In this document: piece by piece, positions 16,450 to 24,901 of the stretch
Position numbering within the stretch: position 1 is the first letter of the stretch
Layout: each line of letters begins with the position of its first letter
Origin: Pyruvatibacter sp. HU-CL02332
Lineage (GTDB): Bacteria > Pseudomonadota > Alphaproteobacteria > CGMCC-115125
Direction of reading: 5' to 3'
Length of the DNA: 64,000 nt
Assembly (NCBI RefSeq): GCF_040362765.1
Contig: NZ_BAABWK010000001.1
Coordinates: forward strand, 1,155,501-1,219,500
The notes under the pieces: model-generated
Database searches by the model: none
Seen by the model: only the letters and a program-made list of their open reading frames with translations
Told to the model about the DNA's origin: nothing
Position numbers and translations under genes: made by a program

Positions 16450-18167
16450 CCGCCATGCCCCCCAAACAGACCCGAGACCGCGTCATACGCATCCTTGGCA
16501 ACGCGGCCGACATTCGTTGTCAAAGAGAACAGGACTCGCGGGCTTTGAACGCCCTCGCCCTGTCCGCGCGGCTCACGCATGGGTTCCGCGTAGACGATCT
16601 CAGCGCGTGCATACTCATCAACAGTTACCCGCATGCCGACACCGGATGACGCAAGCGTATGCTGTGCAACCGCAGCCTGATCCCGGTTCCAGTACTCGCC
16701 CACATCCAGGAATCCGAAGAATTCAACATGAGTGCGATCGTTGAAAGGGCGATGGCCAAGGCCGGTTAGCTCCACTGACCCGGCAACTGCCGCATCCCCC
16801 GTCGCAGCGCCGGGGTCATATCCGCGTACAATCGTGTAATTGCCGAAAGAGAACTCTTCCACGGCCATGAGCGGATCGCGCGCATGCTGCCCCATGCCGC
16901 GCAGGTCCAGGCGGAAGGTCTGGAATGTCGGCGTCGTGATGTTGGTTTCAGCAAGCAGTGACCATGCATTGGGTCGCGCCTCAGGCCGAGCAAGATTGGG
17001 CTCGCCACGTTTGCTGGCCCCCATGATGCCCACACCCTTACGGGCCTCAACCCAGGTATCGATGGACCACCCGTCCCAGCTGAACTCACTTTCAGCACCC
17101 AGATAGGCGGTGCGTGTCTTGTCGTTGCTCAAAAGAACAGTCTGGTTAAACAGCTCGCCTTTCAGGTCCGCATAATCCAGCCCGCCATAAAGATCGACCA
17201 GATTGGTCCTGTCCCGATAGATCGGGTGGCTGACTTCAAGCTTGCCCGTGTAGCTGCGCGAGGTCGCTCCAAGCGTCGCCACAACGCCGGTTGGCTCTGC
17301 TTCCCCATAGGTACCTTCAACCCGGACCTTGAGACCGCTGGCAGTCAGCCCACGCTCATAGGCCAGTTGACCGACAAACTGCTCGCCCCAGTCCCGGGTC
17401 GTGAAGAACGAGGCCTGGATTTCATCGCCATAGAGCGCCAGCCCGGGCACACGCACAAATCCGGTGATCCCCTCACGCCCCAGCGCTTCAGGCCCCCAAT
17501 TGTGCATATTGATGAGAAAGCGCGGCTCTTCACGCTTGGCTTCAGCAATGATCCGCATGGTGCCCGGCCCCTGCGTGCCGCGGGCAAGGGAGACATTGGC
17601 ATTCAAACCGGGAATATCCGAAAGGGCGGCAATAGCCTCTTCAACCGACGCCACGGGAACAGGCCCAAGATTGTTCAGCTTGGATAACTGAGCTTCCGCC
17701 TGACGCTTCGCCGTCGGCGACTCGCCTAAAACGACCACACCCTCAATCTGGCCTTCGATGACCTGCAGTTTGACCTGGCCGTCAGCCACACGCTGTGGCG
17801 GCAACACGACCCGCACATAGGGATACCCTTCGTCACGGAAGACGGCTTCCATGCCGGTCGCTATCCCGCGAAGCTCATCGAGTGTTACGTCCTGACCAAT
17901 CAGGCCATCTGCGGCCGCGAGCAGCATGTCATCGCTTACAGCACTTTCTTGCGGTAGCTCGCTGACGCGCTCAAGTTCAATCGATTTGAGGGTGAGGCGG
18001 GGCGCCTCCGCCGCCGGTGCGGTTATCTGAGCAGCAGCTTCAACGCGCGCTTGCTCAGCCGGCGGCACAGTGGCCCCGGCTGGCACTGCAGGCGTCGGCA
18101 ATACCGAACACCCGGCAGCCAACCCGGCCCACAAGACCGTTAGCGCCAAAAAGGCTAAAGCCCGCAC
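16446..18167 (-). CDS. TpsB outer-membrane transporter (ShlB/FhaC/HecB family)
   Basis: 573 residues from the GTG at 18167, chosen because GGGGGG lies 8 nt upstream and a compact signal peptide follows; a TTG at 18203 gives a longer form. POTRA-type segments lie at about 50-190 (LTLKSIELERVSELPQESAV, YPYVRVVLPPQRVADGQVKL). The rest is a 16-strand barrel with the conserved substrate-path motif VRGYDPG at 447-453. It exports TpsA through the outer membrane. Oddly, the signal peptide ends in a lipobox-like LAAG-C20, so the protein may be lipidated as well as barrel-inserted; classical FhaC is not lipidated. The stop overlaps the tpsA start as ATGA. It is the first gene of the TpsB-TpsA-CHAT operon. 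Confidence 0.9.
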   Translation of the reverse strand: MRALAFLALTVLWAGLAAGCSVLPTPAVPAGATVPPAEQARVEAAAQITAPAAEAPRLTLKSIELERVSELPQESAVSDDMLLAAADGLIGQDVTLDELRGIATGMEAVFRDEGYPYVRVVLPPQRVADGQVKLQVIEGQIEGVVVLGESPTAKRQAEAQLSKLNNLGPVPVASVEEAIAALSDIPGLNANVSLARGTQGPGTMRIIAEAKREEPRFLINMHNWGPEALGREGITGFVRVPGLALYGDEIQASFFTTRDWGEQFVGQLAYERGLTASGLKVRVEGTYGEAEPTGVVATLGATSRSYTGKLEVSHPIYRDRTNLVDLYGGLDYADLKGELFNQTVLLSNDKTRTAYLGAESEFSWDGWSIDTWVEARKGVGIMGASKRGEPNLARPEARPNAWSLLAETNITTPTFQTFRLDLRGMGQHARDPLMAVEEFSFGNYTIVRGYDPGAATGDAAVAGSVELTGLGHRPFNDRTHVEFFGFLDVGEYWNRDQAAVAQHTLASSGVGMRVTVDEYARAEIVYAEPMREPRGQGEGVQSPRVLFSLTTNVGRVAKDAYDAVSGLFGGHGG

Positions 18168-18514
18168 GAAAAATGCCCCCCAAGGACAAAGGCAACGCAA
18201 CAAAGTGCATCATGTGCAAATGCCGGACCGCCAACCCCAAATGTGGCGTTCCGACTTGCGTGCCTTCCAAGTCCAGAAATCTAGAGGGTTTCAGCGCGAA
18301 TCTCACTGAAAAAGTTACTAACTTCTTAATACTGTGCCGAAACCGGACACAGCCGGTCTGCCCCACGCTGACCACCTGTGATCCAAAACGGCTCATTCGG
18401 TTTCCCCGGCCAGGGGCGTTTATTTGAGATAGGGCACCGCAACTGCTCGCAAGGGAGCGCGCGAAGTCGCTATAGTCCCCCCAAACCAACACCAGATATC
18501 GCGGAGACGACCCC
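18168..18514. promoter_or_regulatory. Divergent regulatory gap upstream of the tpsB operon
   Basis: This 347-bp gap separates the tpsB operon (-) from the TerB-like gene (+). It holds a perfect 13-nt palindrome AAGTTA-C-TAACTT at 18312-18324 and a second inverted repeat ACCGG-ACACAG-CCGGT at 18342-18357, both about 145-190 nt upstream of the tpsB start. They are candidate operators. A TATAGT at 18471 could be the -10 box of the TerB-like gene, but no convincing -35 is seen. No ORF here looks real. Confidence 0.45.
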
Positions 18515-18949
18515 ATGATCGACGCCCTCAAACAGCTGCTTGGAGGTGGATCAGACCTGCCGGATGAAACTACTGTCGCAGTTGGATTGTTGCTGGAAGT
18601 CATCCGCATGGATGATGACTTTGATGCAGCCGAGCGTGCCGCTGTGGCGCGGACCTTGTCGCGGCGGTTTGGAATGTCTGAAAGCGAGGCCGGGCGCATG
18701 GTGGTTGAAGCAACAACGAAACCCCGCACAACTTACGATGACAACCAACTTCTCAAGTCGGTGAACCAGCATTTTTCACTCGAGCAGAAGACCGCTTTGG
18801 TAGAGATGCTGTGGGAAATTGCCTTGGCGGATGGCGAGCTGCACCGGTTTGAAAACCACGCGATTTTGGCAATTGCCAACCAACTTGGCATGGGCCAGGC
18901 CGAACTCAATGCGACCCAGGCAACTGCCAAAGCTCGTTTAGCGGCGTAG
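18515..18949 (+). CDS. TerB-family protein (COG4103-like)
   Basis: 144 residues, all alpha-helical and acidic. Two TerB-type halves are visible: VAVGLLLEVIRMDDDFDAAE at about 22-41 and LVEMLWEIALADGELHRFE at about 93-111, each with the 'D..F...E' or 'ADG.....E' acidic cluster that binds metal in TerB folds. This small single-domain form is common and has no known function; tellurite resistance should not be assumed because no other ter gene is present. It is monocistronic and convergent with the DUF2817 gene. Confidence 0.82.
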   Translation: MIDALKQLLGGGSDLPDETTVAVGLLLEVIRMDDDFDAAERAAVARTLSRRFGMSESEAGRMVVEATTKPRTTYDDNQLLKSVNQHFSLEQKTALVEMLWEIALADGELHRFENHAILAIANQLGMGQAELNATQATAKARLAA

Positions 18950-18971
18950 ATCTGGCACATCTTAATGACAA

Positions 18972-20063
18972 CTAAGTTGCGTTAATAGCCTGTCGGACCG
19001 CGATTCGAGTCTGATCGACCACCGTTGTGCGCCAGCCGGCATCATCAGGGTAAAACGCCTCCCGCATCTTCTGCTTGATGGCGGGGGCAAGGCTACCCGT
19101 TGGATCGCTGTGTTCAACAAGCCAGTTGTCCAACCGCAACGCCACCAGCACCGAAACCGGGTCCTGCGTGCCATACTCCAGGGCAATTCCCGCAGCATCC
19201 ATATCCGGTGAAACCGCGTCGAAAAAAGCGCCGCCGATATCACCGGCGACTACAGCAGACACGCTGTCGCCGCCTGCCAGATCGGTGACGTCTTCACCCC
19301 AGACGCTTTGGGCCCTTTTGACGTCGCTCGACGTCCCAAGCCCCAGTTTTTCGCCATGACCAAACGGGCCAAGACCGGTGTGGATATCAATAAAGCGAAT
19401 CCGCGTCGCCTTGGCAGCAAGGCTCTGCATCAACTCCCTGACCATGCTGTTGGACCATGAGGGTGCTGTCCCCCCAAAAAACAGCCCGTCCGGGCGGGTG
19501 TACTGCCCCCCACTCACAGCCTGCCGAAAGGCATCCATCCCGTGGGCACCAATCCACTGCAGCACTTCAAGATCCCAATGCTCCGGGCGATCGCCATAGT
19601 CCGCCGGCGCAATAATCGGGTGGATGGCTTCATAGGCTGCACTGTCAGGATAGCTGGAAGCGTGATTTACAAAATTCCGGTTGAGGTCGACATTATTCTC
19701 ATTCACACGCCGTTGGTGTGAAAAGCCATACGGATTGACCGCGTGCACGAGAACGACCCGGGTATCCGAGGGCAAGACGCCAAACAGGCCCTCCTGCACC
19801 AAGGCGGTCTGGCAGCCTGATCCACAATACCCCTCAATACCGTGCGTCCCCGATGTAACAAGGATCACGCTGGACGCATCCTTTGGCCCCTTTGAGGCAA
19901 TGTCAGCGTAGAGCGCTTCTCCATCGCGACCGCTCGCAGTGGTATTCTGAACGGCCTCCAGCTCAAATCCGGCAGCCTCGCAGACAGACAGAAACTTTGC
20001 TCGGGCTTCAGAGTAGGACGCCGAAAAACAAGCCTCCACGCTAGGCGTGCTTGCGTCGGACAT
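18972..20063 (-). CDS. DUF2817 family M14-like metallohydrolase
   Basis: 363 residues without a signal peptide. Zinc-ligand motifs of the carboxypeptidase/succinylglutamate-desuccinylase fold are in place: H74 and E77 in TSGTHGIEGYCG, the NPYGFSHQRRVNENNVDLNRN segment at 110-130 (substrate-carboxylate-binding Asn-Arg), and H228 in FIDIHTGLG. A GIALEYGT segment near 290 supplies the expected C-terminal glutamate. The reaction is probably removal of an amide- or ester-linked group; the substrate is unknown. It starts 6 nt after the alkyl-sulfatase gene stops, so the two form an operon and may act on related compounds. Confidence 0.8.
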   Translation of the reverse strand: MSDASTPSVEACFSASYSEARAKFLSVCEAAGFELEAVQNTTASGRDGEALYADIASKGPKDASSVILVTSGTHGIEGYCGSGCQTALVQEGLFGVLPSDTRVVLVHAVNPYGFSHQRRVNENNVDLNRNFVNHASSYPDSAAYEAIHPIIAPADYGDRPEHWDLEVLQWIGAHGMDAFRQAVSGGQYTRPDGLFFGGTAPSWSNSMVRELMQSLAAKATRIRFIDIHTGLGPFGHGEKLGLGTSSDVKRAQSVWGEDVTDLAGGDSVSAVVAGDIGGAFFDAVSPDMDAAGIALEYGTQDPVSVLVALRLDNWLVEHSDPTGSLAPAIKQKMREAFYPDDAGWRTTVVDQTRIAVRQAINAT

Positions 20064-20069
20064 CAGTGT

Positions 20070-21992
20070 CTAACTCCAGGCTGGGCGCGGCGTCACAATC
20101 GGCCAACGCGGGTTGAATTTGTCGAAGAATCCCGCCAGCTCAGCAAAAGCCAGCGCTTCACCTTCTATCTCAAGCTTACCTTCTCCCATCAGAGTCGCAG
20201 CATCCCTGACTTGAAGCATCAACAGTTTGAAATCCAGGGTCGCCAATTTGAGGGTCGCCGTAGGGCTGGGGTTCGAGCGCCCCGGGAAATAGTTGAGCAC
20301 GCAATTCTCCAGAGTCAGCTCATAGCTCTCCTTGGTGTCCGTAAACTCGAAGTTGAAGGCAAAAGTCTTTCCGTCCGCCTTGGGCCCATTGAGCCGAACA
20401 GCCATCGCCTGAAACAGGTTTTCAAGCGGCATACCGGCAGCCATGCCCTCACTGACCTGCAGTGGACGCCCTTCCGGCACGCCATGACGTAGCTCGAGCG
20501 CACCACACAGATAGAAATTCCGCCACGGCCCGGATTCAGCCTGATACCCCAGCTGCTCAAGGGCATCTGCTGCCAGCAATTTCGCCTCGGTGTTGGTCTC
20601 GTCCGCCATGATTACGTGGTTCAACACCTCCGCCACCCAGCGATAATCACCTTCATCAAACGACTGCCTGGCCTGCGCAATCACGTTGTCGGCGCCGCCC
20701 ATGAATTTCACATAGCGGGCACCGGCAGCAGTGGGCGGGTGAGGGAAAAGATTGGCCGGATTGCCATCAAAGTGGCCCAGATACTTGACGTAGACAGCCT
20801 TCGCGTTGGCTGCGAGCGCCCCGTAATAGTCGCGGTTGTAGAATTCTTTGGCCAGCGACGCAGGCAATTCAAGCTGCTCAGCGACCTCTTCCTTGTTGTA
20901 GCCAAGGTTCGCCAGACGCAGCGACTGGTCATGCACATATTTGTAGAGATCACGCTGCTTTTTGAGATAGTCCACCGCCCGCTCACGGCCCCAGATGGGC
21001 CAGTGGTGTGAGGCAAACTCGACTTCCAGCCGATCGCCGAACAGATCAATGCTTTCATTGATCTGAGCAGACCAGGCCAGCGCGTCGCGCACCTGCGCAC
21101 CGCGCGGCGTATAGACATTGTGCATGTGGTGAGACGTAATCTCCGACATGCAAAGCGCTTTGAACTGCGGGAAATAGAAGACCATTTCCGCAGGCGCTTC
21201 GGTGCCTGGGGTCATTTGGAATTCAATTTCAATCCCGTCCAGCACCCGTGTTTCACCGGTTTCACAGATCTCGTCATTGGGCGGCACAAATCCGGTTGTC
21301 CCCATGGAGAGGGCCGCACCAAGGCCGGTGGTCAAAAACGCTTTTGGGTCCGGCTTGAGCAGATTGCCGTACATGTACGTCGCACGCCGCTGCATGACCG
21401 GGCCGGCCAGCACGTTTTCGGACAGGGATTCCTGCGTGAACCCGACCGGTGTCACCAGCGGTATCTTGCCCGAGGCCACATCAGCAGGATCGACCACACC
21501 CAAAGTGCCCGCAAAATGGTCTGCGTGACTGTGGGTAATGATGATGGCCTTGACTGGCCGTTCTCCAAGCTCCCTGTTGGCAAGGGCAAGAGCGGCAGCC
21601 GAGGATTCAGACGATGTGAGCGGATCAATCACAATCCAGCCCGTTTCGCCCTTGATGAGGGTCATATTGGCAATATCGAAGCTGCGGACCTGATAAATGC
21701 CCGGCACCACTTCAAAAAGGCCATGATTGAGGCCATTGAGCTGCGCCATGCGCCACAGGCTTGGATTTGCCGTGGCCGGGGCCTCACCCTCCAGAAACTT
21801 CACCGCCTCAAGGTCATAGGTCGTCTTGCCGTCGCTCTCGCGCGTAATGGTGATGGGATCAATCGTCGCGATGAACCCACGACCGGCATCCTCAAAACTC
21901 TGACGATCTGAAAAATCCAGTACACCGTCCATGACAGCTGCATTGGCTGCGGCTGTAATGAGACTTGCTTCTTTTGGATTTGTGTCCGACAT
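20070..21992 (-). CDS. Alkyl sulfatase, metallo-beta-lactamase fold with SCP2-like C-terminus
   Basis: 640 residues from the ATG at 21992, preceded by GAGAGGAT. The upstream in-frame start at 22052 would add 20 unlikely residues. The metal-binding HSHADH is at 154-159, with further ligands in the region MSEITSHHMHNVYTPRG and VEFASHHWPIWG. The middle is the helical dimerisation domain of SdsA1-type enzymes (YNKEEVAEQLELP...). The last 130 residues look like a sterol-carrier-protein-2 fold. SdsA1-like enzymes cleave primary alkyl sulfates to alcohol and sulfate. Classical SdsA1 is secreted, but no export signal is seen here, so a cytosolic role is likely. It is co-transcribed with the DUF2817 gene. 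Confidence 0.88.
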   Translation of the reverse strand: MSDTNPKEASLITAAANAAVMDGVLDFSDRQSFEDAGRGFIATIDPITITRESDGKTTYDLEAVKFLEGEAPATANPSLWRMAQLNGLNHGLFEVVPGIYQVRSFDIANMTLIKGETGWIVIDPLTSSESSAAALALANRELGERPVKAIIITHSHADHFAGTLGVVDPADVASGKIPLVTPVGFTQESLSENVLAGPVMQRRATYMYGNLLKPDPKAFLTTGLGAALSMGTTGFVPPNDEICETGETRVLDGIEIEFQMTPGTEAPAEMVFYFPQFKALCMSEITSHHMHNVYTPRGAQVRDALAWSAQINESIDLFGDRLEVEFASHHWPIWGRERAVDYLKKQRDLYKYVHDQSLRLANLGYNKEEVAEQLELPASLAKEFYNRDYYGALAANAKAVYVKYLGHFDGNPANLFPHPPTAAGARYVKFMGGADNVIAQARQSFDEGDYRWVAEVLNHVIMADETNTEAKLLAADALEQLGYQAESGPWRNFYLCGALELRHGVPEGRPLQVSEGMAAGMPLENLFQAMAVRLNGPKADGKTFAFNFEFTDTKESYELTLENCVLNYFPGRSNPSPTATLKLATLDFKLLMLQVRDAATLMGEGKLEIEGEALAFAELAGFFDKFNPRWPIVTPRPAWS

Positions 21993-22090
21993 CCCTTGAT
22001 CCTCTCCCAAAAACACGCCGCATTTTGTGTTGTTTGCAGCGCGCGCGTTCACATTTTCTGCCAGTATGCGCGACCCGTAGCGTCTCCGCC

Positions 22091-22681
22091 ATGAGTTTGA
22101 TGACAGACATTAGCCAACCCCCGAAAAAACCGTCTCCGCTGAAGTTTATTTGGCAGTTCATTCGCAACCCGAAGAGCGTTGGCGCTATTGCACCGTCCGG
22201 TGCAGTCCTGTCTCGCAAGATGGCAACTGGCCTCGACGCGAACTCGAAGGTGCTGGAGTTGGGCGGCGGCACCGGCACACTGACACGCGGCATCGCGAAT
22301 GCAGGTGTCAGCGGCAATAACCTGACAGTGATCGAAATGAACCCGGACTTCATTCGCTCACTTATCGAGCAGTTCCCCGGCGCACGCATTGTCGATCATT
22401 CGGCTTTTGAAATTGAGACGCTGCCCGAAGAGGTCTGCGACCTCGACGCTATTGTCAGCGGCCTGCCGCTGGTGAACATGTCTCGCGACAACCATCGCGC
22501 GATCATGCGCGGCGCCTTCACCCGGCTGAAATCAGGAGGGTGCTACAGGCAATTTACCTACCGGCCGCGTTGCCCGATCGGCCCTGATGTCCTGGATGAG
22601 TTCGATCTCAAAGCGACCTATGAAGCGATGGCGCTGCGCAATATTCCACCAGCCTTCGTCTACAGGATCGAGCGCGCCTAG
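22091..22681 (+). CDS. Class I SAM-dependent methyltransferase, phospholipid N-methyltransferase (PmtA)-like
   Basis: 196 residues from the ATG at 22091; a second ATG at 22100 is also possible. The longer frame from 21965 runs into the divergent sulfatase promoter and was not used. The SAM-binding motif I is VLELGGGTGTLTRGI, motif II is LTVIEMNPDF, and DAIVSGLPLVNM is the post-motif segment. The start FIWQFIRNPKSVGAIAPSG is characteristic of PmtA-like enzymes, which methylate phosphatidylethanolamine toward phosphatidylcholine at the inner membrane. The fit is good, but rRNA adenine dimethylase-like relatives share the fold. Confidence 0.8.
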   Translation: MSLMTDISQPPKKPSPLKFIWQFIRNPKSVGAIAPSGAVLSRKMATGLDANSKVLELGGGTGTLTRGIANAGVSGNNLTVIEMNPDFIRSLIEQFPGARIVDHSAFEIETLPEEVCDLDAIVSGLPLVNMSRDNHRAIMRGAFTRLKSGGCYRQFTYRPRCPIGPDVLDEFDLKATYEAMALRNIPPAFVYRIERA

Positions 22682-23607
22682 ATACCATTCGCCTTGAAGA
22701 AGGCAGATAGCTTGCCAGCCAGTTCATCCTGTTTGGTCGCAGAGAAGAAGTGCCCGCCCGTATAGGTATGGACGTCTGCGGCTTCGTAATTGCTGATTGC
22801 AGCCTGAACGCTTGTTGGCGAAATTTCAGGATCATCCGTCGCGTACACGAACTGCGTCGGGATGTTGGCCGCAGCAATGGTCGCGTGATCATCCAGCCGG
22901 CTGGACATGGCATCGCCCGTCAACATGGACATCAGCAGGCGTTGGGTGCCCTGCACTTCAAACTGCGTCTTGAAGTGATCCACCACCCGCCGCTGCTCTT
23001 CGGTTTCAACGCCAAAGCTCTCACCACGATCAATGATCGCAGGCACCAAGACCATGCGGCCGACCAGAGGTTTGATCAGCGGCAGACTGGCAAGCTGCAG
23101 CAACCCACTGCGAGGTGATTCAATCAGCGGCACCTGGAAGCCAAGACCGGTCACACGATTAGGGTGAGCTGCCGCAAACCGCGCAATGACGGCGCCCCCG
23201 AATGACACGCCATACAAAGCGGCATTCTCGATCTCAAGGTGGTCCAGCAGGCCAAGCAGCTGCGTGTGCATCAACTCAACCGAAAGCTCTGCATCAGGCC
23301 GGTCGGAGAACCCCCGGCCATACTGGTCATAGGCAATGACGCGGTACCCGGCATCCAGAAACGGCTGATAGTAAGCCTCATAGGCAACAGACCCCAGCGT
23401 CGCGCCGTGCACAATCACCAACGGAGCTGCATCCTTTGGGCCCATGTCCTTATAGGCCGTGACGCCGGTAGTAAGGGCAACAGTCTCGTATCCGGAACCC
23501 GCACGGAATTCTTCTGCGGTCATCGTCTCGCGATCTGCCAGCGCATACGCAATAGCAACACCAACAACGATTACCGCCAGAACGCCGATGATCCAGAACT
23601 TCCACAT
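22678..23607 (-). CDS. Membrane-anchored alpha/beta hydrolase
   Basis: 309 residues. One N-terminal membrane helix (about 4-23, WIIGVLAVIVVGVAIAYAL) anchors a hydrolase domain on the outer face of the inner membrane. The nucleophile elbow is GVSFGG (Ser about 135). Asp lies in YATDDPEIS and His in TGGHFF near the C-terminus, completing the triad. 'IVHGATLGS' forms the oxyanion loop and 'YDQYGRGFSDRP' is the usual strand-5 segment. The substrate is unknown (ester, lactone or epoxide). It has a strong RBS, GGAGG, 8 nt before the ATG. It lies 30 nt downstream of the thiolase gene and its last bases overlap the convergent methyltransferase stop. Confidence 0.85.
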   Translation of the reverse strand: MWKFWIIGVLAVIVVGVAIAYALADRETMTAEEFRAGSGYETVALTTGVTAYKDMGPKDAAPLVIVHGATLGSVAYEAYYQPFLDAGYRVIAYDQYGRGFSDRPDAELSVELMHTQLLGLLDHLEIENAALYGVSFGGAVIARFAAAHPNRVTGLGFQVPLIESPRSGLLQLASLPLIKPLVGRMVLVPAIIDRGESFGVETEEQRRVVDHFKTQFEVQGTQRLLMSMLTGDAMSSRLDDHATIAAANIPTQFVYATDDPEISPTSVQAAISNYEAADVHTYTGGHFFSATKQDELAGKLSAFFKANGI

Positions 23608-23637
23608 AGAGGTTGCCTCCTGGCCTGAGCTGCGTTG

Positions 23638-24825
23638 CTAGTTCAGCATCTCAAGGGCAATAGCGGTTGCTTCGCCGCCACCGATGCAAAGAGAAGCAAC
23701 GCCCTTTTTCTGACCCCGATTGCGCAACGCATTCATGAGCGTGACCATGATCCGCGCGCCAGATGCGCCAAGCGGATGTCCAAGCGCACAGGCGCCACCA
23801 TTCACATTGACCTTGTCGTGGGGCAGGCCGAGGTCATGCATCGCTGCCATGGCAACAACAGCAAAGGCTTCATTCACCTCAAAGAGATCGACGTCATCCG
23901 TTGACCAGCCAGCGCGGTCAATGACCTTCTCAATGGCCTTGACCGGCGCCGTCGTGAACCACTCAGGCGCGTGTGAATTCGTCGCGTGCGCCCGAATAGC
24001 AGCGATGGGCTTGAGACCGCGCTTTTCAGCTTCTGACTGACGCATCATGACAAATGCCGCAGCGCCATCTGAAATGGAACTGGAGTTTGCGGCCGTTACC
24101 GTGCCGTCCTTGCGGAAGGCTGGACGCAAATTGGGGATCTTTTCCGGTGATGCCTTGAACGGTTGCTCATCCGCCGAGATCGTCACCTCACCCTTGCGGG
24201 TCTTGATGGTCAGCGGTGCAATTTCGCCGTCAAAGCTGCCGTCTTCGTTCGCAGTTTTGGCGCGCTTGAGGCTTTCAATCGCATAGGCGTCCTGCGCCTC
24301 GCGCGTGAACTGGTACTTCTCGGCAGTGTCTTCCGCGAAAGTGCCCATGGCACGGCCTTCTTCATAGGCGTCTTCCAGACCATCCAGGAACATATGGTCT
24401 TTCACTTCACCATGGCCGATGCGCATGCCGCCGCGGGCATTGGGCAACAGATAGGGAGCATTGGTCATGCTCTCCATACCACCAGCAACCACAATATCCG
24501 CGGACCCGACCAGAATGCCGTCATGGGCCAGCATGGCGGCTTTCATGCCCGAGCCACACACCTTGTTGATCGTTGTAGCGCCTGCTTCGTCCGGGATACC
24601 TGCGCGGCGTGACGCCTGGCGGGCTGGTGCCTGACCGGTCCCGGCCGGAAGCACCAGACCCATAATCACTTCATCCACCTGATCAGCCTCAAGGCCCGCA
24701 TCTTCAAGAGCGGCTTTGATGGCATGGGTCCCAAGATCAGGCGCACTGACACCAGACAGATCACCCTGAAACCCGCCCATGGGCGTGCGCTTGGCACCAA
24801 CGATTACAACGGGATCTTTTTCCAT
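23638..24825 (-). CDS. Acetyl-CoA C-acyltransferase (thiolase)
   Basis: 395 residues from the ATG at 24825, with AGAGAG upstream; the longer frame to 24951 is rejected because it lacks an RBS and any homology-like sequence. The catalytic nucleophile is Cys90 in NKVCGSGMKA. His350 lies in GGACALGHPLGASGAR and the second Cys380 in CIGGGEATAI. The length matches biosynthetic/degradative thiolases of the AtoB type. The enzyme either condenses two acetyl-CoA or performs the last step of beta-oxidation; sequence inspection does not settle direction. It is probably co-transcribed with the downstream alpha/beta hydrolase. Confidence 0.92.
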   Translation of the reverse strand: MEKDPVVIVGAKRTPMGGFQGDLSGVSAPDLGTHAIKAALEDAGLEADQVDEVIMGLVLPAGTGQAPARQASRRAGIPDEAGATTINKVCGSGMKAAMLAHDGILVGSADIVVAGGMESMTNAPYLLPNARGGMRIGHGEVKDHMFLDGLEDAYEEGRAMGTFAEDTAEKYQFTREAQDAYAIESLKRAKTANEDGSFDGEIAPLTIKTRKGEVTISADEQPFKASPEKIPNLRPAFRKDGTVTAANSSSISDGAAAFVMMRQSEAEKRGLKPIAAIRAHATNSHAPEWFTTAPVKAIEKVIDRAGWSTDDVDLFEVNEAFAVVAMAAMHDLGLPHDKVNVNGGACALGHPLGASGARIMVTLMNALRNRGQKKGVASLCIGGGEATAIALEMLN

Positions 24826-24901
24826 GGGGCTTGCTCTCTTCTTTGAAGATGGTCTGTCGATGTCGGCATCAAGGCCGAGACATATCAATATGGGCGCGGT
24901 T

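Noticed and set aside
15728-16744. 338-residue + strand frame over the tpsA start
   Set aside because: It spans the signal peptide region and the tpsA/tpsB junction on the opposite strand; no RBS and no recognisable domain.
18515-18949. Tellurite resistance locus
   Set aside because: Only a single-domain TerB-like protein is present; no terC, terD or terZ genes accompany it.
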